Assembly (NCBI GenBank): GCA_012512455.1
Contig: JAAZEF010000070.1
Span: 1-48,511, forward strand
From: Erysipelothrix sp.
GTDB taxonomy: Bacteria; Bacillota_I; Bacilli_A; Erysipelotrichales; Erysipelotrichaceae
Length of the DNA: 48,511 bases
Direction: 5' to 3'
Both the position numbers and the translations under genes were made by a program. Shown here piece after piece: positions 25,104 to 33,022 of this stretch. Position 1 is the stretch's first letter, and every line of letters starts with the position of its first letter. The notes below the pieces were generated by a model, which saw only the letters and a program-made list of their open reading frames with translations, was not told where the DNA came from and made no database searches.

Positions 25104-26078
25104 ATGAATAAATCATTACTTACAAAGGGAGTTATTACAGCACTTGTACTTATAGGAGGATGGGCTAGCCCTTCAATCCTAGTAAGCTCACAAGAAGAAG
25201 TAATCCCCGAGGAAGTATTGGTTCCTATGGCTACTATAGCTAATGAACCAGTCCGATTAGAAGTTACAAGCGAAGAAATTATACTTGAATATGGTGATAG
25301 CTTAGATCCACAAAATCTAGTAGTGGCTGGTCGCTATGATTCATTATCGCTTCCTGTTGTAGAAACAGAACAACTTGGGGAACAAGTCTTAACGTTCAAA
25401 GCTAATAAAGGCCTTGATGAAGTTACCTTAACAAAGACAATTTCTGTAGTTGATACCGAAAAACCTGTTTTTACAGAAAAAGCTAGAACAATTAAAGTTG
25501 ATTATGAAGAAGAGTTTGATGTTGAAGTTATCGCTGGTTTCTTCAGTGTAGAAGATAGCGTTGACGGAGAACTAGCTGTCGAAATTGATGGTACATATGA
25601 TGATACTAAACCTGGTGACTATGACTTTGTAGCTTATGCTCAAGATAGTTCAGGAAATCGCGTTGAACATCACTTCGTAGTTAATGTTGCTAAAAAACCT
25701 GAACCTGTTAGAACTTATGAAAGTTATAAAGCTTCCAGTGGTACTAAATACAGTTCATCTAACACTTATGCAGCTGGTTGGTGTACTTGGTGGGTTGCCC
25801 AACGTCGTATTGAAATTGGACGTCCATTACCAAGTGGCTTAGGAAATGCTAACACATGGTTAGGTAGAGCGTCAGCTTATGGTTTACCAGTTGTTTATGG
25901 TCAACCTGCAGTTGGAGCAGTTGTATACCCTTCTTACAACCACGTAGCATTTGTCGAAAGAGTTAATGCTGATGGTTCAATCGTCATTTCAGAGATGGGA
26001 TGGAACTACGCTGCATGGAATCGTAATACACGTACACTTAGTGCTTCCGCAGCAGCATCTTACGGATATATCTATTAA
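25104..26078 (+). CDS. Secreted CHAP-domain cell-wall hydrolase with Ig-like domains
   Basis: 324 residues. It has a signal peptide (Lys near the N-terminus, hydrophobic GVITALVLIGGWAS, cleavage near SSQE). Two Ig-like beta domains follow: about residues 48-112 (bacterial Ig, LEYGDSLDPQNLV) and 113-195 (DUF5011-like, VDYEEEFDVEVIAG, VNVAKKPEP). The C-terminal CHAP domain (about residues 215-324) has the nucleophile Cys in AGWCTWWVAQRR and the His in YNHVAFVERV, plus SEMGWNYAAWN. CHAP enzymes are peptidoglycan amidases or endopeptidases. The start ATG 25104 has CAGAGGTGC upstream; terminator follows. Its own regulator is not identified. Likely a housekeeping autolysin/cell-separation enzyme. 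Confidence 0.93.
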   Translation: MNKSLLTKGVITALVLIGGWASPSILVSSQEEVIPEEVLVPMATIANEPVRLEVTSEEIILEYGDSLDPQNLVVAGRYDSLSLPVVETEQLGEQVLTFKANKGLDEVTLTKTISVVDTEKPVFTEKARTIKVDYEEEFDVEVIAGFFSVEDSVDGELAVEIDGTYDDTKPGDYDFVAYAQDSSGNRVEHHFVVNVAKKPEPVRTYESYKASSGTKYSSSNTYAAGWCTWWVAQRRIEIGRPLPSGLGNANTWLGRASAYGLPVVYGQPAVGAVVYPSYNHVAFVERVNADGSIVISEMGWNYAAWNRNTRTLSASAAASYGYIY

Positions 26079-26084
26079 AACTAT

Positions 26085-26111
26085 AAACCAGATGAAAATC
26101 TGGTTTTTTTA
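26085..26111 (+). terminator. Terminator of the CHAP hydrolase gene
   Basis: AAACCAGAT (26085-26093), GAAA tetraloop, ATCTGGTTT (26098-26106), then a T run. Confidence 0.85.
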
Positions 26112-26122
26112 TGCAAAAGGCA

Positions 26123-26151
26123 TTTTCAATTAATTAGTTATGTGATAGAAT
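26123..26151 (+). promoter_or_regulatory. Probable promoter of the CofE-like gene
   Basis: TTTTCA as -35, about 17 nt spacing, TAGAAT (26146-26151) as -10. The AGTTATGTGATA 12-mer (26136-26147) overlaps the -10 and is shared with the region upstream of the CHAP gene. Confidence 0.5.
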
Positions 26152-26193
26152 TTATAAGGAAATATTGGCTAATCACGCTAGAAAGTGCAAATT

Positions 26194-26895
26194 ATGAATA
26201 TTACAACTAATGATAATAAGAATTTAGAAACAATCGTTGACAATCAAAAATACTTAAGAGTTCCAATTAAAACACATGTCGTCATGCCTGGAGACAATTT
26301 AATAGAATTATTTAAGCAATATCTACCCAATGAAGATCTTGAAGAAAATGATATTGTTTTTATTAGCGAAAAAATCGTCGCTATCTCTCAAGGACGTGCC
26401 CTTCACATTAAGGATGTACATCCTCGCCCTTTGGCTACCTTTCTTTCAAAGTATGTTACTAAGTCTCCTCATGGTATAGGCATTGGTATGCCTGAGACAA
26501 TGGAAATGGCACTTAGAGAGTGTGGCACATTCAAAATCCTGCTAGCGTCCGCTGTAGCGGCTGTCAGTAAGCTTATCGGCCGTAAGGGTGACTTCTATCG
26601 CATTGCTGGAGATAAAGCACGTGTTATCGATGGGCCTGCTAGCTCTAACATCCCACCTTTTGATCAGTATGTCATCTTAGGACCTAATAATCCTGATCAA
26701 GTGAGTAAAGAGCTGAAAAGTGTCTTTAATAAAAATATCACCGTTGTCGTGGCAGACATCAATGATTTAGGTGGAAACATCCTTGGTAGTAGTGACCCAA
26801 TCAATATTAAACAACTACTTCAAATCCTAAAAGATAACCCACTTGGACAAGGTCACTATGGTACTCCATTAGGTATCATTCGTAAAGTAGCATAA
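26194..26895 (+). CDS. CofE-like (F420-0:gamma-glutamyl ligase family) protein
   Basis: About 233 residues. The opening VVMPGDNLIELFKQYL, then ENDIVFISEKIVAISQGRAL and later ITVVVADINDLGGNILG, match the CofE/F420-gamma-glutamyl ligase family, which joins glutamate to an acceptor by an amide bond using a nucleotide. No F420-pathway genes are visible, so the acceptor is probably something else. I chose ATG 26194; an in-frame GTG three codons upstream lies in the GAAAGTG ribosome binding site. It has its own promoter and terminator but sits directly before the ATP-grasp and opine-dehydrogenase-like genes. Confidence 0.8.
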   Translation: MNITTNDNKNLETIVDNQKYLRVPIKTHVVMPGDNLIELFKQYLPNEDLEENDIVFISEKIVAISQGRALHIKDVHPRPLATFLSKYVTKSPHGIGIGMPETMEMALRECGTFKILLASAVAAVSKLIGRKGDFYRIAGDKARVIDGPASSNIPPFDQYVILGPNNPDQVSKELKSVFNKNITVVVADINDLGGNILGSSDPINIKQLLQILKDNPLGQGHYGTPLGIIRKVA

Positions 26896-26900
26896 CAACT

Positions 26901-26930
26901 AAAAGATTCTTATCACTAAGAGTCTTTTTT
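26901..26930 (+). terminator. Terminator after the CofE-like gene
   Basis: AAAAGATTCTT (26901-26911) pairs with AAGAGTCTTTT (26918-26928), one G-U pair, 6-nt loop, then T run. Confidence 0.7.
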
Positions 26931-26955
26931 CTTTCAAGAAAATAATTCCTATTTA

Positions 26956-26964
26956 TGTTATAAT
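26956..26964 (+). promoter_or_regulatory. Extended -10 promoter for the ATP-grasp/opine-dehydrogenase-like pair
   Basis: TGT-TATAAT (hexamer 26959-26964) is a perfect extended -10; no good -35 at 17 nt. It gives a leader of about 80 nt. Confidence 0.5.
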
Positions 26965-27007
26965 TGATATATATCAAGACGTAAGTCAGAAAATACGATA
27001 TTTCAGC

Positions 27008-27036
27008 AATCACAAGTTTTTTGTGGTTTTTACATT
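27008..27036 (+). promoter_or_regulatory. Leader hairpin upstream of the ATP-grasp gene
   Basis: AATCACAA (27008-27015) pairs with TTGTGGTT (27021-27028) around a 5-nt loop and is followed by a T-rich stretch. It could be a weak attenuator in the leader RNA, or chance structure; no known riboswitch class is recognised. Confidence 0.35.
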
Positions 27037-27053
27037 TTTCTTTGAAAGGATGA

Positions 27054-28151
27054 ATGAAAATAAGTAAACAATCAATTAACCAAGCTCATCGACTTGAAAG
27101 AATTAGTCGAAAGATTTATCACAGACTTGACCATCAGCGTCTAGCAATTGAAGCAAGACGTAGCTGCAGACAGCAACTAAAATCCATGAATGGTGGATTC
27201 AAGGGTACTAATCAACAATTTCAGAAAGATGTATTAACTTTCTGGAATTCCTATAATATTAAACCTCATAAAATGTGGTTTGATCTCTATGGATTTAAGG
27301 ACCAACGATACAATCCTTACTACATCCCAGAAGATATTTATTGGACTACCATTTATCCCAAAGTAAACAAAGTTGAATTCAGACAAGCTTATACCGATAA
27401 GTGTTTTTATGATCGTTTGTTTCCAACATTAAAACAACCACGTTTTATCCTTAAAAATAGTCATGGTATCCTTTATGATCAACAACACAACATCATAACC
27501 TATGACATGGCCTTAAACTTGTTATCAAAAGAAACAACATTTGTGATTAAGCCTTCGATACATAGTGGTGAAGGGATTGATATCACCTTCTATAAACAAA
27601 GACAATATTCTATTGACAACCTTTTACAATCTTATCAATCTAATTACATCATCCAAGAGATAGCAGACCAACACGAAATTCTTAAATCACTACATCCTGA
27701 GTCACTCAATACTATTCGTATCATTTCTTATCTGTATCAAGGAGAGGTCCATATCTCTTCAGCTATTTTAAGAATAGGTCAAGGTGGTTCTAAATTGGAT
27801 AACTTCACCAGTGGTGGTGTTGCTGTAGCGATAAATGATGATGGTTCTCTACATACTAAAGGTGTCAATGTCTTGGGACAATGGCTAACTCATCATCCTG
27901 ATACAAATATTGAGTTTGAATCAATTACACTACCCAATTACAACAAAGTCATTGAGGCAGTTAAACAAGCTCATCTATTAACACATCATTTTATGATTAT
28001 TGGGTGGGATTTTACAATTGATAAAGATGGTGAACCGCTTTTTATTGAATACAATGGTGCCCCGGGAATGAATCAAATAACTGGTGGTCCCCTTTTTGGT
28101 AAACATACCAAAGAAATACTTAATTCATTATTAATTAAAGGAGGAATTTAG
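27054..28151 (+). CDS. ATP-grasp enzyme, sugar-transfer-associated (ATPgrasp_ST) type
   Basis: 365 residues. ATP-grasp features: TTFVIKPSIHSGEGIDI (phosphate/nucleotide loop Lys), IIQEIADQHE, a strand block SLNTIRIISYLYQGEVHI and the metal-binding end IGWDFTIDKDGEPLFIEYNG (Glu-x-Asn). This matches the family often annotated as alpha-L-glutamate ligase-related or sugar-transfer-associated ATP-grasp proteins, which form an amide bond via an acyl-phosphate. The start ATG 27054 has GAAAGGATG. The stop overlaps the GTG start of the next gene by one base, so the two are translated together. Confidence 0.85.
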   Translation: MKISKQSINQAHRLERISRKIYHRLDHQRLAIEARRSCRQQLKSMNGGFKGTNQQFQKDVLTFWNSYNIKPHKMWFDLYGFKDQRYNPYYIPEDIYWTTIYPKVNKVEFRQAYTDKCFYDRLFPTLKQPRFILKNSHGILYDQQHNIITYDMALNLLSKETTFVIKPSIHSGEGIDITFYKQRQYSIDNLLQSYQSNYIIQEIADQHEILKSLHPESLNTIRIISYLYQGEVHISSAILRIGQGGSKLDNFTSGGVAVAINDDGSLHTKGVNVLGQWLTHHPDTNIEFESITLPNYNKVIEAVKQAHLLTHHFMIIGWDFTIDKDGEPLFIEYNGAPGMNQITGGPLFGKHTKEILNSLLIKGGI

Positions 28152-29224
28152 TGAATATCGCAATCTTAGGTGCTGGTAATGCAGGAAGTAGTGTTGCTGC
28201 CGATTTAACTTTAAAAGGTCACACAGTCAGTCTTATCAAAACTACAGATTCCATGCATAATGAAAACTACAATTATCTTATTAACAATAAGAAAATTAAG
28301 CTCATCGATAACAACAATATTCAAGAAGTCACTATTGATACCGTGAGTAAAGACTTATCTTTAATTAGAAAAAGTGATGTCATTATCGTTTATATTCAAA
28401 CAAATTATCATGAAGCCTTAATTAAACGAATTAAACCTTATCTAAGAGATGATCATATATTAATATTAAATCCAGGTTATCTTTCTACAGCTTATGTACT
28501 TAAACATTGCTCAAATATAGATTTAACTATTGTAGAAGCTCAAAGTTCTTTTATAGATTGTCGTATTAAAGAACCTGGAACTGTTAAAATAAGCTTTCGT
28601 AATGCCCGTAATCCCTTAGGAATCTATCCACAACATAAGAAAGAACAGACCATCAAGAAACTTGATTTAATAGGTTATCCTTTTGAGTATCTCACTTCAG
28701 TAATTGATGCGGGTTTACACAATCCTAATTTAATTGTTCATACAGTGGGTGCTATTATGAGTGTTCCCCGGATTGAAAAGACTGAAGGTGAATATTACAT
28801 GTATCGTGAAGTGTTTACTCCTAGTGTATGGAATATCGTAGAGGCTTTAGATCATGAGAAAATGAATGTTATGGAGCGCTTAGGTAGTAAAAGAGTACCT
28901 TATCTCCAAGCGTGTAAATATCGAAACACACTGGATGATAGTCGTGATGCTAAGGAAGTCTTTGAGTGGTATGCCCAGATGCCTAATCCTATTAAAGGAC
29001 CTACTCAAGTAGATTCACGTTACATTACAGAAGATGTTCCTCAAGGTCTCGTACTTTTAGAATCACTAGGACGATACTATGGAATAAAAACTCCTGTTAC
29101 TTCTAGTTTAATTAACATTGCGAATGCTGCCCTGCAAGATGATTTTAGACAAAATGCTAGGACAATCAATTCATTGACAAAGAAATCATTAGATTTAATC
29201 TTAGAGGATAGAAAAAGCGGATAA
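28151..29224 (+). CDS. Opine/octopine dehydrogenase-like NAD(P)-dependent enzyme
   Basis: 357 residues. The N-terminal Rossmann domain has NIAILGAGNAGSSVAADLTL, DVIIVYIQTNYHEALIKRI and LNPGYLSTAYVL. The C-terminal helical domain has HNPNLIVHTVGAIMSVPRIE and EGEYYMYREVFTPSVWNIVE, which fit the octopine/nopaline dehydrogenase family (an asparagine- and histidine-bearing NPxxH-like core). Such enzymes reductively couple an amino acid to a keto acid. The start is GTG 28151 inside the preceding stop codon, with AAAGGAGGAATTTA upstream. Substrates unknown; a metallophore-like or opine-like product with the ATP-grasp enzyme is only a hypothesis. Confidence 0.82.
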   Translation: MNIAILGAGNAGSSVAADLTLKGHTVSLIKTTDSMHNENYNYLINNKKIKLIDNNNIQEVTIDTVSKDLSLIRKSDVIIVYIQTNYHEALIKRIKPYLRDDHILILNPGYLSTAYVLKHCSNIDLTIVEAQSSFIDCRIKEPGTVKISFRNARNPLGIYPQHKKEQTIKKLDLIGYPFEYLTSVIDAGLHNPNLIVHTVGAIMSVPRIEKTEGEYYMYREVFTPSVWNIVEALDHEKMNVMERLGSKRVPYLQACKYRNTLDDSRDAKEVFEWYAQMPNPIKGPTQVDSRYITEDVPQGLVLLESLGRYYGIKTPVTSSLINIANAALQDDFRQNARTINSLTKKSLDLILEDRKSG

Positions 29225-29236
29225 CACCGCTTTTTT
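29212..29236. terminator. Bidirectional terminator between convergent genes
   Basis: AAAAAGCGG (29212-29220), 6-nt loop, CCGCTTTTTT (29227-29236). It serves both the opine-dehydrogenase-like gene and the minus-strand cytochrome b5-like gene. Confidence 0.85.
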
Positions 29237-29242
29237 ATATGA

Positions 29243-29596
29243 TTATTCCAATTCACCTATGACAGGCAAGTCATCGGTGATGTCTAGGTCATGTGGAGAA
29301 TCATTTTTTAATATATCAGACACATCTTGTCCTGCCATTACGCCATTATGTTCACCATCTGGCCAGGCTGGATTATCAGTGACATCATAAATAATACCAT
29401 CGACCGCAATATATGCCTTATTGCCATCTTTGCCATCAAACTCCGCAAGCTTTTCTAAAGTCATCTTTTCGCTTGTATTACCGTTGTTGTCATTCATATT
29501 GTCATTAGCAGGTGCACTACTACATCCCACTAAAATTAGTGCTCCAACAACTATCAATAACAGCATTAGTAACATCCGTCTTGTTCGATTTGTCAT
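29243..29596 (-). CDS. Cytochrome b5-like heme-binding lipoprotein
   Basis: 117 residues. A lipoprotein signal: positive N-terminus, hydrophobic MLLMLLLIVVGALILVGC with the lipobox LVGC (Cys about residue 25). After a low-complexity Asn/Asp linker comes a cytochrome b5-type domain: TLEKLAEFDGKDGNKAYIAV, DGIIYDVTDNPAWPDGEHNG, GQDVSDILKNDSPHD and LPVIGELE. The axial-type histidines of the b5 fold appear as HNG and SPHD. Heme binding is predicted, not shown. It would sit on the outer face of the membrane. The start ATG 29596 has AAAGGAGGAAACT. Confidence 0.85.
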   Translation of the reverse strand: MTNRTRRMLLMLLLIVVGALILVGCSSAPANDNMNDNNGNTSEKMTLEKLAEFDGKDGNKAYIAVDGIIYDVTDNPAWPDGEHNGVMAGQDVSDILKNDSPHDLDITDDLPVIGELE

Positions 29597-29694
29597 CGTT
29601 AGTTTCCTCCTTTCATTTTGCTGGATTCGTTACTAGCTTATTTCCATCATAATCCTCCAACGTACTAATAACCACTATGATGACCATAATATTA

Positions 29695-29722
29695 TAAAAA
29701 AAGGAAACGACTTAGCGTTTCC
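29695..29722 (-). terminator. Terminator of ribU
   Basis: GGAAACG (29703-29709) pairs with CGTTTCC (29716-29722), with a T run on the minus strand (complement of 29695-29702). Confidence 0.75.
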
Positions 29723-29731
29723 AAATGATAT

Positions 29732-30340
29732 TTATCTAATTAAGGGTTCTACATGTTTTAATAAAATAATAGTTAAAATTGCCACGAAGCCCTGTTTAAC
29801 CACATTGAATGGTACTACCATAAAGAACATCATGGACCAATAATCATGAACTAATCCATTAAGTGAATTCGTAAGAGCAATTAAATCACTCATATTGTAA
29901 CCTAGTACATTCACATAAGCAGGATAGATGATGTAGGCATTGGTAACTAACGCTACGGCTGACATCGTAATCACTGTTGCTGCGACTGCGATAATAGCTC
30001 CTTTGCGATCTTTTTTCATCTTATAAATGAAACCAACTGTTAATGCGATTGAAATACTTAAGACGAGATTCGATAGTTCCCCAATAAATCCAGTCGTAGT
30101 GGGTTTCATAAGAAGCTTGATTACAATCTTAACAAACGAGGTCACTACCCCTGCTAAAGGCCCCAAAGCCATACTGCTGAGCATTACTGGCGTGTCTGAT
30201 AAATCAACTCCCATAAAACTTGGCGCAAATGGTAAAGGAAACTCAAAGAGCATCAAGATGCCTCCTAAACTTCCTAGAACTCCAATTTTTACAAGGGTAG
30301 ATGTGGAAAATAATTCCTTCTTTCTTGTCATAGCTGTCAT
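29732..30340 (-). CDS. ribU: ECF transporter riboflavin-binding S component
   Basis: About 203 residues with five to six membrane helices. The segment LGSLGGILMLFEFPLPFAPS then MGVDLSDTPVMLSSMALGPL is typical of RibU, the substrate-binding subunit that pairs with a shared EcfA-EcfA'-EcfT energy module (not in the window). An FMN riboswitch immediately upstream confirms the substrate as riboflavin. I chose ATG 30340 with GAGAGGAG upstream; the in-frame TTG five codons earlier lies before the ribosome binding site. Confidence 0.93.
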   Translation of the reverse strand: MTAMTRKKELFSTSTLVKIGVLGSLGGILMLFEFPLPFAPSFMGVDLSDTPVMLSSMALGPLAGVVTSFVKIVIKLLMKPTTTGFIGELSNLVLSISIALTVGFIYKMKKDRKGAIIAVAATVITMSAVALVTNAYIIYPAYVNVLGYNMSDLIALTNSLNGLVHDYWSMMFFMVVPFNVVKQGFVAILTIILLKHVEPLIR

Positions 30341-30370
30341 AATAACTCCTCTCAATGTACGTCCTTTTAA

Positions 30371-30397
30371 TTAAAAAAGACCCGACACCTCGGGGCT
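30371..30397 (-). terminator. Intrinsic terminator of the FMN riboswitch expression platform
   Basis: AGACCCGA (30378-30385), CACC loop, TCGGGGCT (30390-30397) with one G-U pair, followed on the minus strand by a T run. It lies between the aptamer and ribU, as expected for transcription attenuation. Confidence 0.85.
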
Positions 30398-30423
30398 AAA
30401 AATAAATACAAAACAAGTATTTA

Positions 30424-30533
30424 CCTTCTTCCATCCAGACTTTAACTGTCGCCACTTGAATTTCACAAGTTCAACCACCTAAGTGGCTCGCAGGGTATAC
30501 TGCCGGTGGAGACTTTCACTCCGCCCTGAAGAT
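30424..30533 (-). ncRNA. FMN riboswitch (RFN element)
   Basis: On the minus strand, ATCTTCAGGGCGGAGTGAAA begins the aptamer, CCACCGGCAGTA and GCGAGCCACTTAGGTGG follow in the middle, and the 3' end is GGATGGAAGAAGG. These are the conserved blocks of the FMN aptamer, in order. High FMN would favour the downstream terminator and lower ribU expression. Confidence 0.95.
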
Positions 30534-30539
30534 AAATAT

Positions 30540-30568
30540 ATTATAGTAGCTTGTTAAATCATTGTCAA
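30540..30568 (-). promoter_or_regulatory. Consensus promoter of the riboswitch-ribU transcript
   Basis: Minus strand: TTGACA (30563-30568), 17-nt spacer, TATAAT (30540-30545), a perfect sigma-A match. It begins only about 11 nt past the stop of the ABC permease gene. Confidence 0.9.
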
Positions 30569-30578
30569 GCTCATGACT

Positions 30579-31814
30579 TTAATGTGCCTTGAAGACTTCC
30601 CTAATCGCCTTAAAGAATCCCACTCTGTTACCATAATGTAACGTTCCCCAACGATAAATCTTAATGGACAAATAAGCAAACATGATTGTGGTAACAATCA
30701 AAAGAGTCATCGCCAATACCATATCAAAGGTTGAAACGACCGTTAAAAGATAACGTGTTGGCATCGCAATAAAGCTGGTGAATGGAATAATAGAAGCTAA
30801 GCGATTTAAGATACCATCAACATTTTGAATAGACATCATTGAAATAAAGAGTCCAATCATAGCAACAAAAGTAATGGGCATCACAGAGGCAGCTAAGTCC
30901 TCAATACGCGATACTAGTGACCCTAATGACGCATAGATAAACATATATAATAGATAACCAAAGACTGAGAAGAACAGTGTCACAAATACCATATCAAATG
31001 TGAGTGTACTCTCAAAAATCATTAGTACTACTTCTGGATAGGCATCTTTTGCGATAGTGAAGCCAATAAAACCAGATAGTACAATAATTGCTACTTGTAG
31101 TAATGACAAACTTACCACCGCACTTACCTTCCCTAAAATGAGTTGAGTCGGTTTTGTAGAGGTAATTAATAATTCCATAGTACGACTATCTTTCTCTCGA
31201 GCAACACTAGTTGCAATAGAGTTACCATACATTAAGACCACAAAGTAAATGACAAAGGAAAGAACATATGTGATCAGATAGTTACCGACACTATCACGAC
31301 CTAATATAGTTGTTTCACTTTCAATAGGTGTGTTCTCAATTTGTTCAACTGCTTGGGGCTCAATACCTAATTCATTATAAGAACTGTTTCGATATATTTG
31401 ACGTAAAACACTTTCAAAAATACCTTCATAGCTCACAATACCGCGATTAAAATAAATAGCTTCAAATGACAATAAGGAATGTACACTAAAGCCTATTGGA
31501 TGTTCTTCATTTTCAATAGCAGTCTGTAATTGTTCCTTTGTGTCATACAATTGATTTTGTTGAATATTCAATGTTTGAACCAAAACATTTACATTTGTCT
31601 CATCTAATGAAGATAAATCATAACCAGCACTTTCAAATTGTTGTTGATATTCTAAGAAATCATCAGTTTCATCCGAATCTGTATCCTGTAAAACTAATGG
31701 CATAAGAGATACCCCAAAAATTAGAACTGCTAAAATTACTGTTACAACCATCGTTGATTTTTTCTTTAGTAAATCCAAAAACTCAAAACGAAAAACATTA
31801 AAGTAATTACGCAT
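30579..31814 (-). CDS. ABC transporter permease, NatB/YhaP-like
   Basis: About 411 residues. One N-terminal membrane segment (MVVTVILAVLIFGVSLMP), a large extracytoplasmic region, then five to six C-terminal segments with the family's SVAREKDSRTMELLITSTKP loop and ILGKVSAVVSL motif. This is the ABC-2 type exporter permease resembling NatB, whose relatives export Na+ or unknown substrates. I chose ATG 31814, 8 nt after GGTGAG; it overlaps the ATPase gene's stop by 8 nt. No clear terminator precedes the ribU promoter, so read-through is possible. Confidence 0.87.
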   Translation of the reverse strand: MRNYFNVFRFEFLDLLKKKSTMVVTVILAVLIFGVSLMPLVLQDTDSDETDDFLEYQQQFESAGYDLSSLDETNVNVLVQTLNIQQNQLYDTKEQLQTAIENEEHPIGFSVHSLLSFEAIYFNRGIVSYEGIFESVLRQIYRNSSYNELGIEPQAVEQIENTPIESETTILGRDSVGNYLITYVLSFVIYFVVLMYGNSIATSVAREKDSRTMELLITSTKPTQLILGKVSAVVSLSLLQVAIIVLSGFIGFTIAKDAYPEVVLMIFESTLTFDMVFVTLFFSVFGYLLYMFIYASLGSLVSRIEDLAASVMPITFVAMIGLFISMMSIQNVDGILNRLASIIPFTSFIAMPTRYLLTVVSTFDMVLAMTLLIVTTIMFAYLSIKIYRWGTLHYGNRVGFFKAIREVFKAH

Positions 31815-32703
31815 GATGTTCACTCACCAATCTAACGAATATATCTTGAAGACTCGGCTCATAATAACCAAACTGGGCAATCTCTATTTCTTTACTTAAG
31901 ATTAGATTAAGTAGTTCTTGGTGTTCTAAATCTGAAGTCACAATAACACCCTTATTAGAGACTTCTGGATTAAATTCGGACAGTGTCTGTGCCAACAATT
32001 CATTACTTAAATTATCTGCTTTCACTAGTGCCTTGTTCTTACCTAATTGACGTTTAAGTGTATTTAAATCGCCGTTGACTAGTATTCTTCCTTCATTTAT
32101 CAAAGTGACATCATCACATAACTCTTCTACATATGACATTTGATGTGAGGAAAAGATAATCAATTTATCTTCTTTAGCATATTCCACAATAATATCTTTA
32201 AACATCTGAGCATTCACAGGATCTAAACCACTAAATGGCTCATCTAAAATGATGATATCAGGATCATTAAGGAAAGCTTGAGCAATTTGAATCATTTGTT
32301 GATTACCCTTAGATAAAACTTCTAGACTTTTCTTTTCAAAGTCACTCAGATCAAAACGATTAATCCAATACTTCGCACTCTTTAATGCTTCTTGACGCGT
32401 AGCACCTCTTAAGCGAGCAAAATAGACAAGTTGATCTAGTAAGGTAGCCTTCTGATACATACCTCTTTCTTCAGGTAAATATCCTATTTTATAATGATTG
32501 GGATTAAACACTTTTCCATCTAAAACAAATGATCCGGAATCTTGTTTAAATACATCCACTAAACAACGAATGGTAGTCGTTTTACCTGCCCCATTACGTC
32601 CTAGAAATCCCATAATACGCGATGAATTAACTTCAAAAGTAACTTCATGGAGTATTTTTTTCTTTGAAAAATGTTTAACAATATTTACAGCTTCTAATTT
32701 CAT
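31807..32703 (-). CDS. ABC transporter ATP-binding protein, NatA/YhaQ-like
   Basis: About 298 residues. Walker A GRNGAGKTTT, a divergent signature LSKGNQQ (as in NatA-type ATPases, instead of LSGGQ), Walker B IIILDEPFSGLD and switch FSSHQM. The C-terminal ~80-residue extension is typical of NatA relatives. I place the start at ATG 32703 (GGTGAAGTTT upstream), as family homology begins there; an in-frame ATG 12 nt upstream is possible. It pairs with the overlapping permease gene. Confidence 0.9.
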   Translation of the reverse strand: MKLEAVNIVKHFSKKKILHEVTFEVNSSRIMGFLGRNGAGKTTTIRCLVDVFKQDSGSFVLDGKVFNPNHYKIGYLPEERGMYQKATLLDQLVYFARLRGATRQEALKSAKYWINRFDLSDFEKKSLEVLSKGNQQMIQIAQAFLNDPDIIILDEPFSGLDPVNAQMFKDIIVEYAKEDKLIIFSSHQMSYVEELCDDVTLINEGRILVNGDLNTLKRQLGKNKALVKADNLSNELLAQTLSEFNPEVSNKGVIVTSDLEHQELLNLILSKEIEIAQFGYYEPSLQDIFVRLVSEHHA

Positions 32704-32751
32704 AAACTTCACCATTCTTATCGTAACATGATAAGAAACTCCTTTTGTAAA

Positions 32752-33021
32752 CTATTGGTTAATTTTAAATGATGATTCTGATTGAAGTTGAATAGTAACC
32801 TCTTCAATTCTATCAATACGAGCAAACCTTATCTTGGTATGTAAACACTCGATAAAATCGCGAATCTTTTGTTGTTCACCTTGGACTTCAATACTCACAC
32901 TACCATCACTATTATTTTTAACCCAACCAACTAAATTCATGGTCTGAGCTAATGAAAAAGATTGATAGCGAAAACCTACTCCCTGTACAAGTCCAAATAT
33001 CTTTAATCTTTTACGGACCAT
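32752..33021 (-). CDS. acyP: Acylphosphatase
   Basis: 89 residues, standard size. FGLVQGVGFRYQSFSLA carries the catalytic Arg in the V-Q-G-V-G-F-R-Y motif, and VGWVKNNSDGSVSIEVQGE carries the catalytic Asn. It hydrolyses the carboxyl-phosphate bond of acyl phosphates. The start ATG 33021 is one base from the EIIA stop, with GAGAAG upstream. Last gene of the chrA-mgtC-EIIA-acyP run. Confidence 0.95.
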   Translation of the reverse strand: MVRKRLKIFGLVQGVGFRYQSFSLAQTMNLVGWVKNNSDGSVSIEVQGEQQKIRDFIECLHTKIRFARIDRIEEVTIQLQSESSFKINQ

Positions 33022-33022
33022 A

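Noticed and set aside
29630-29660. Five-codon leader frame with GGAGG upstream of the cytochrome b5-like gene
   Set aside because: Too short to distinguish from chance; no regulatory codon run or pairing with a terminator was seen.
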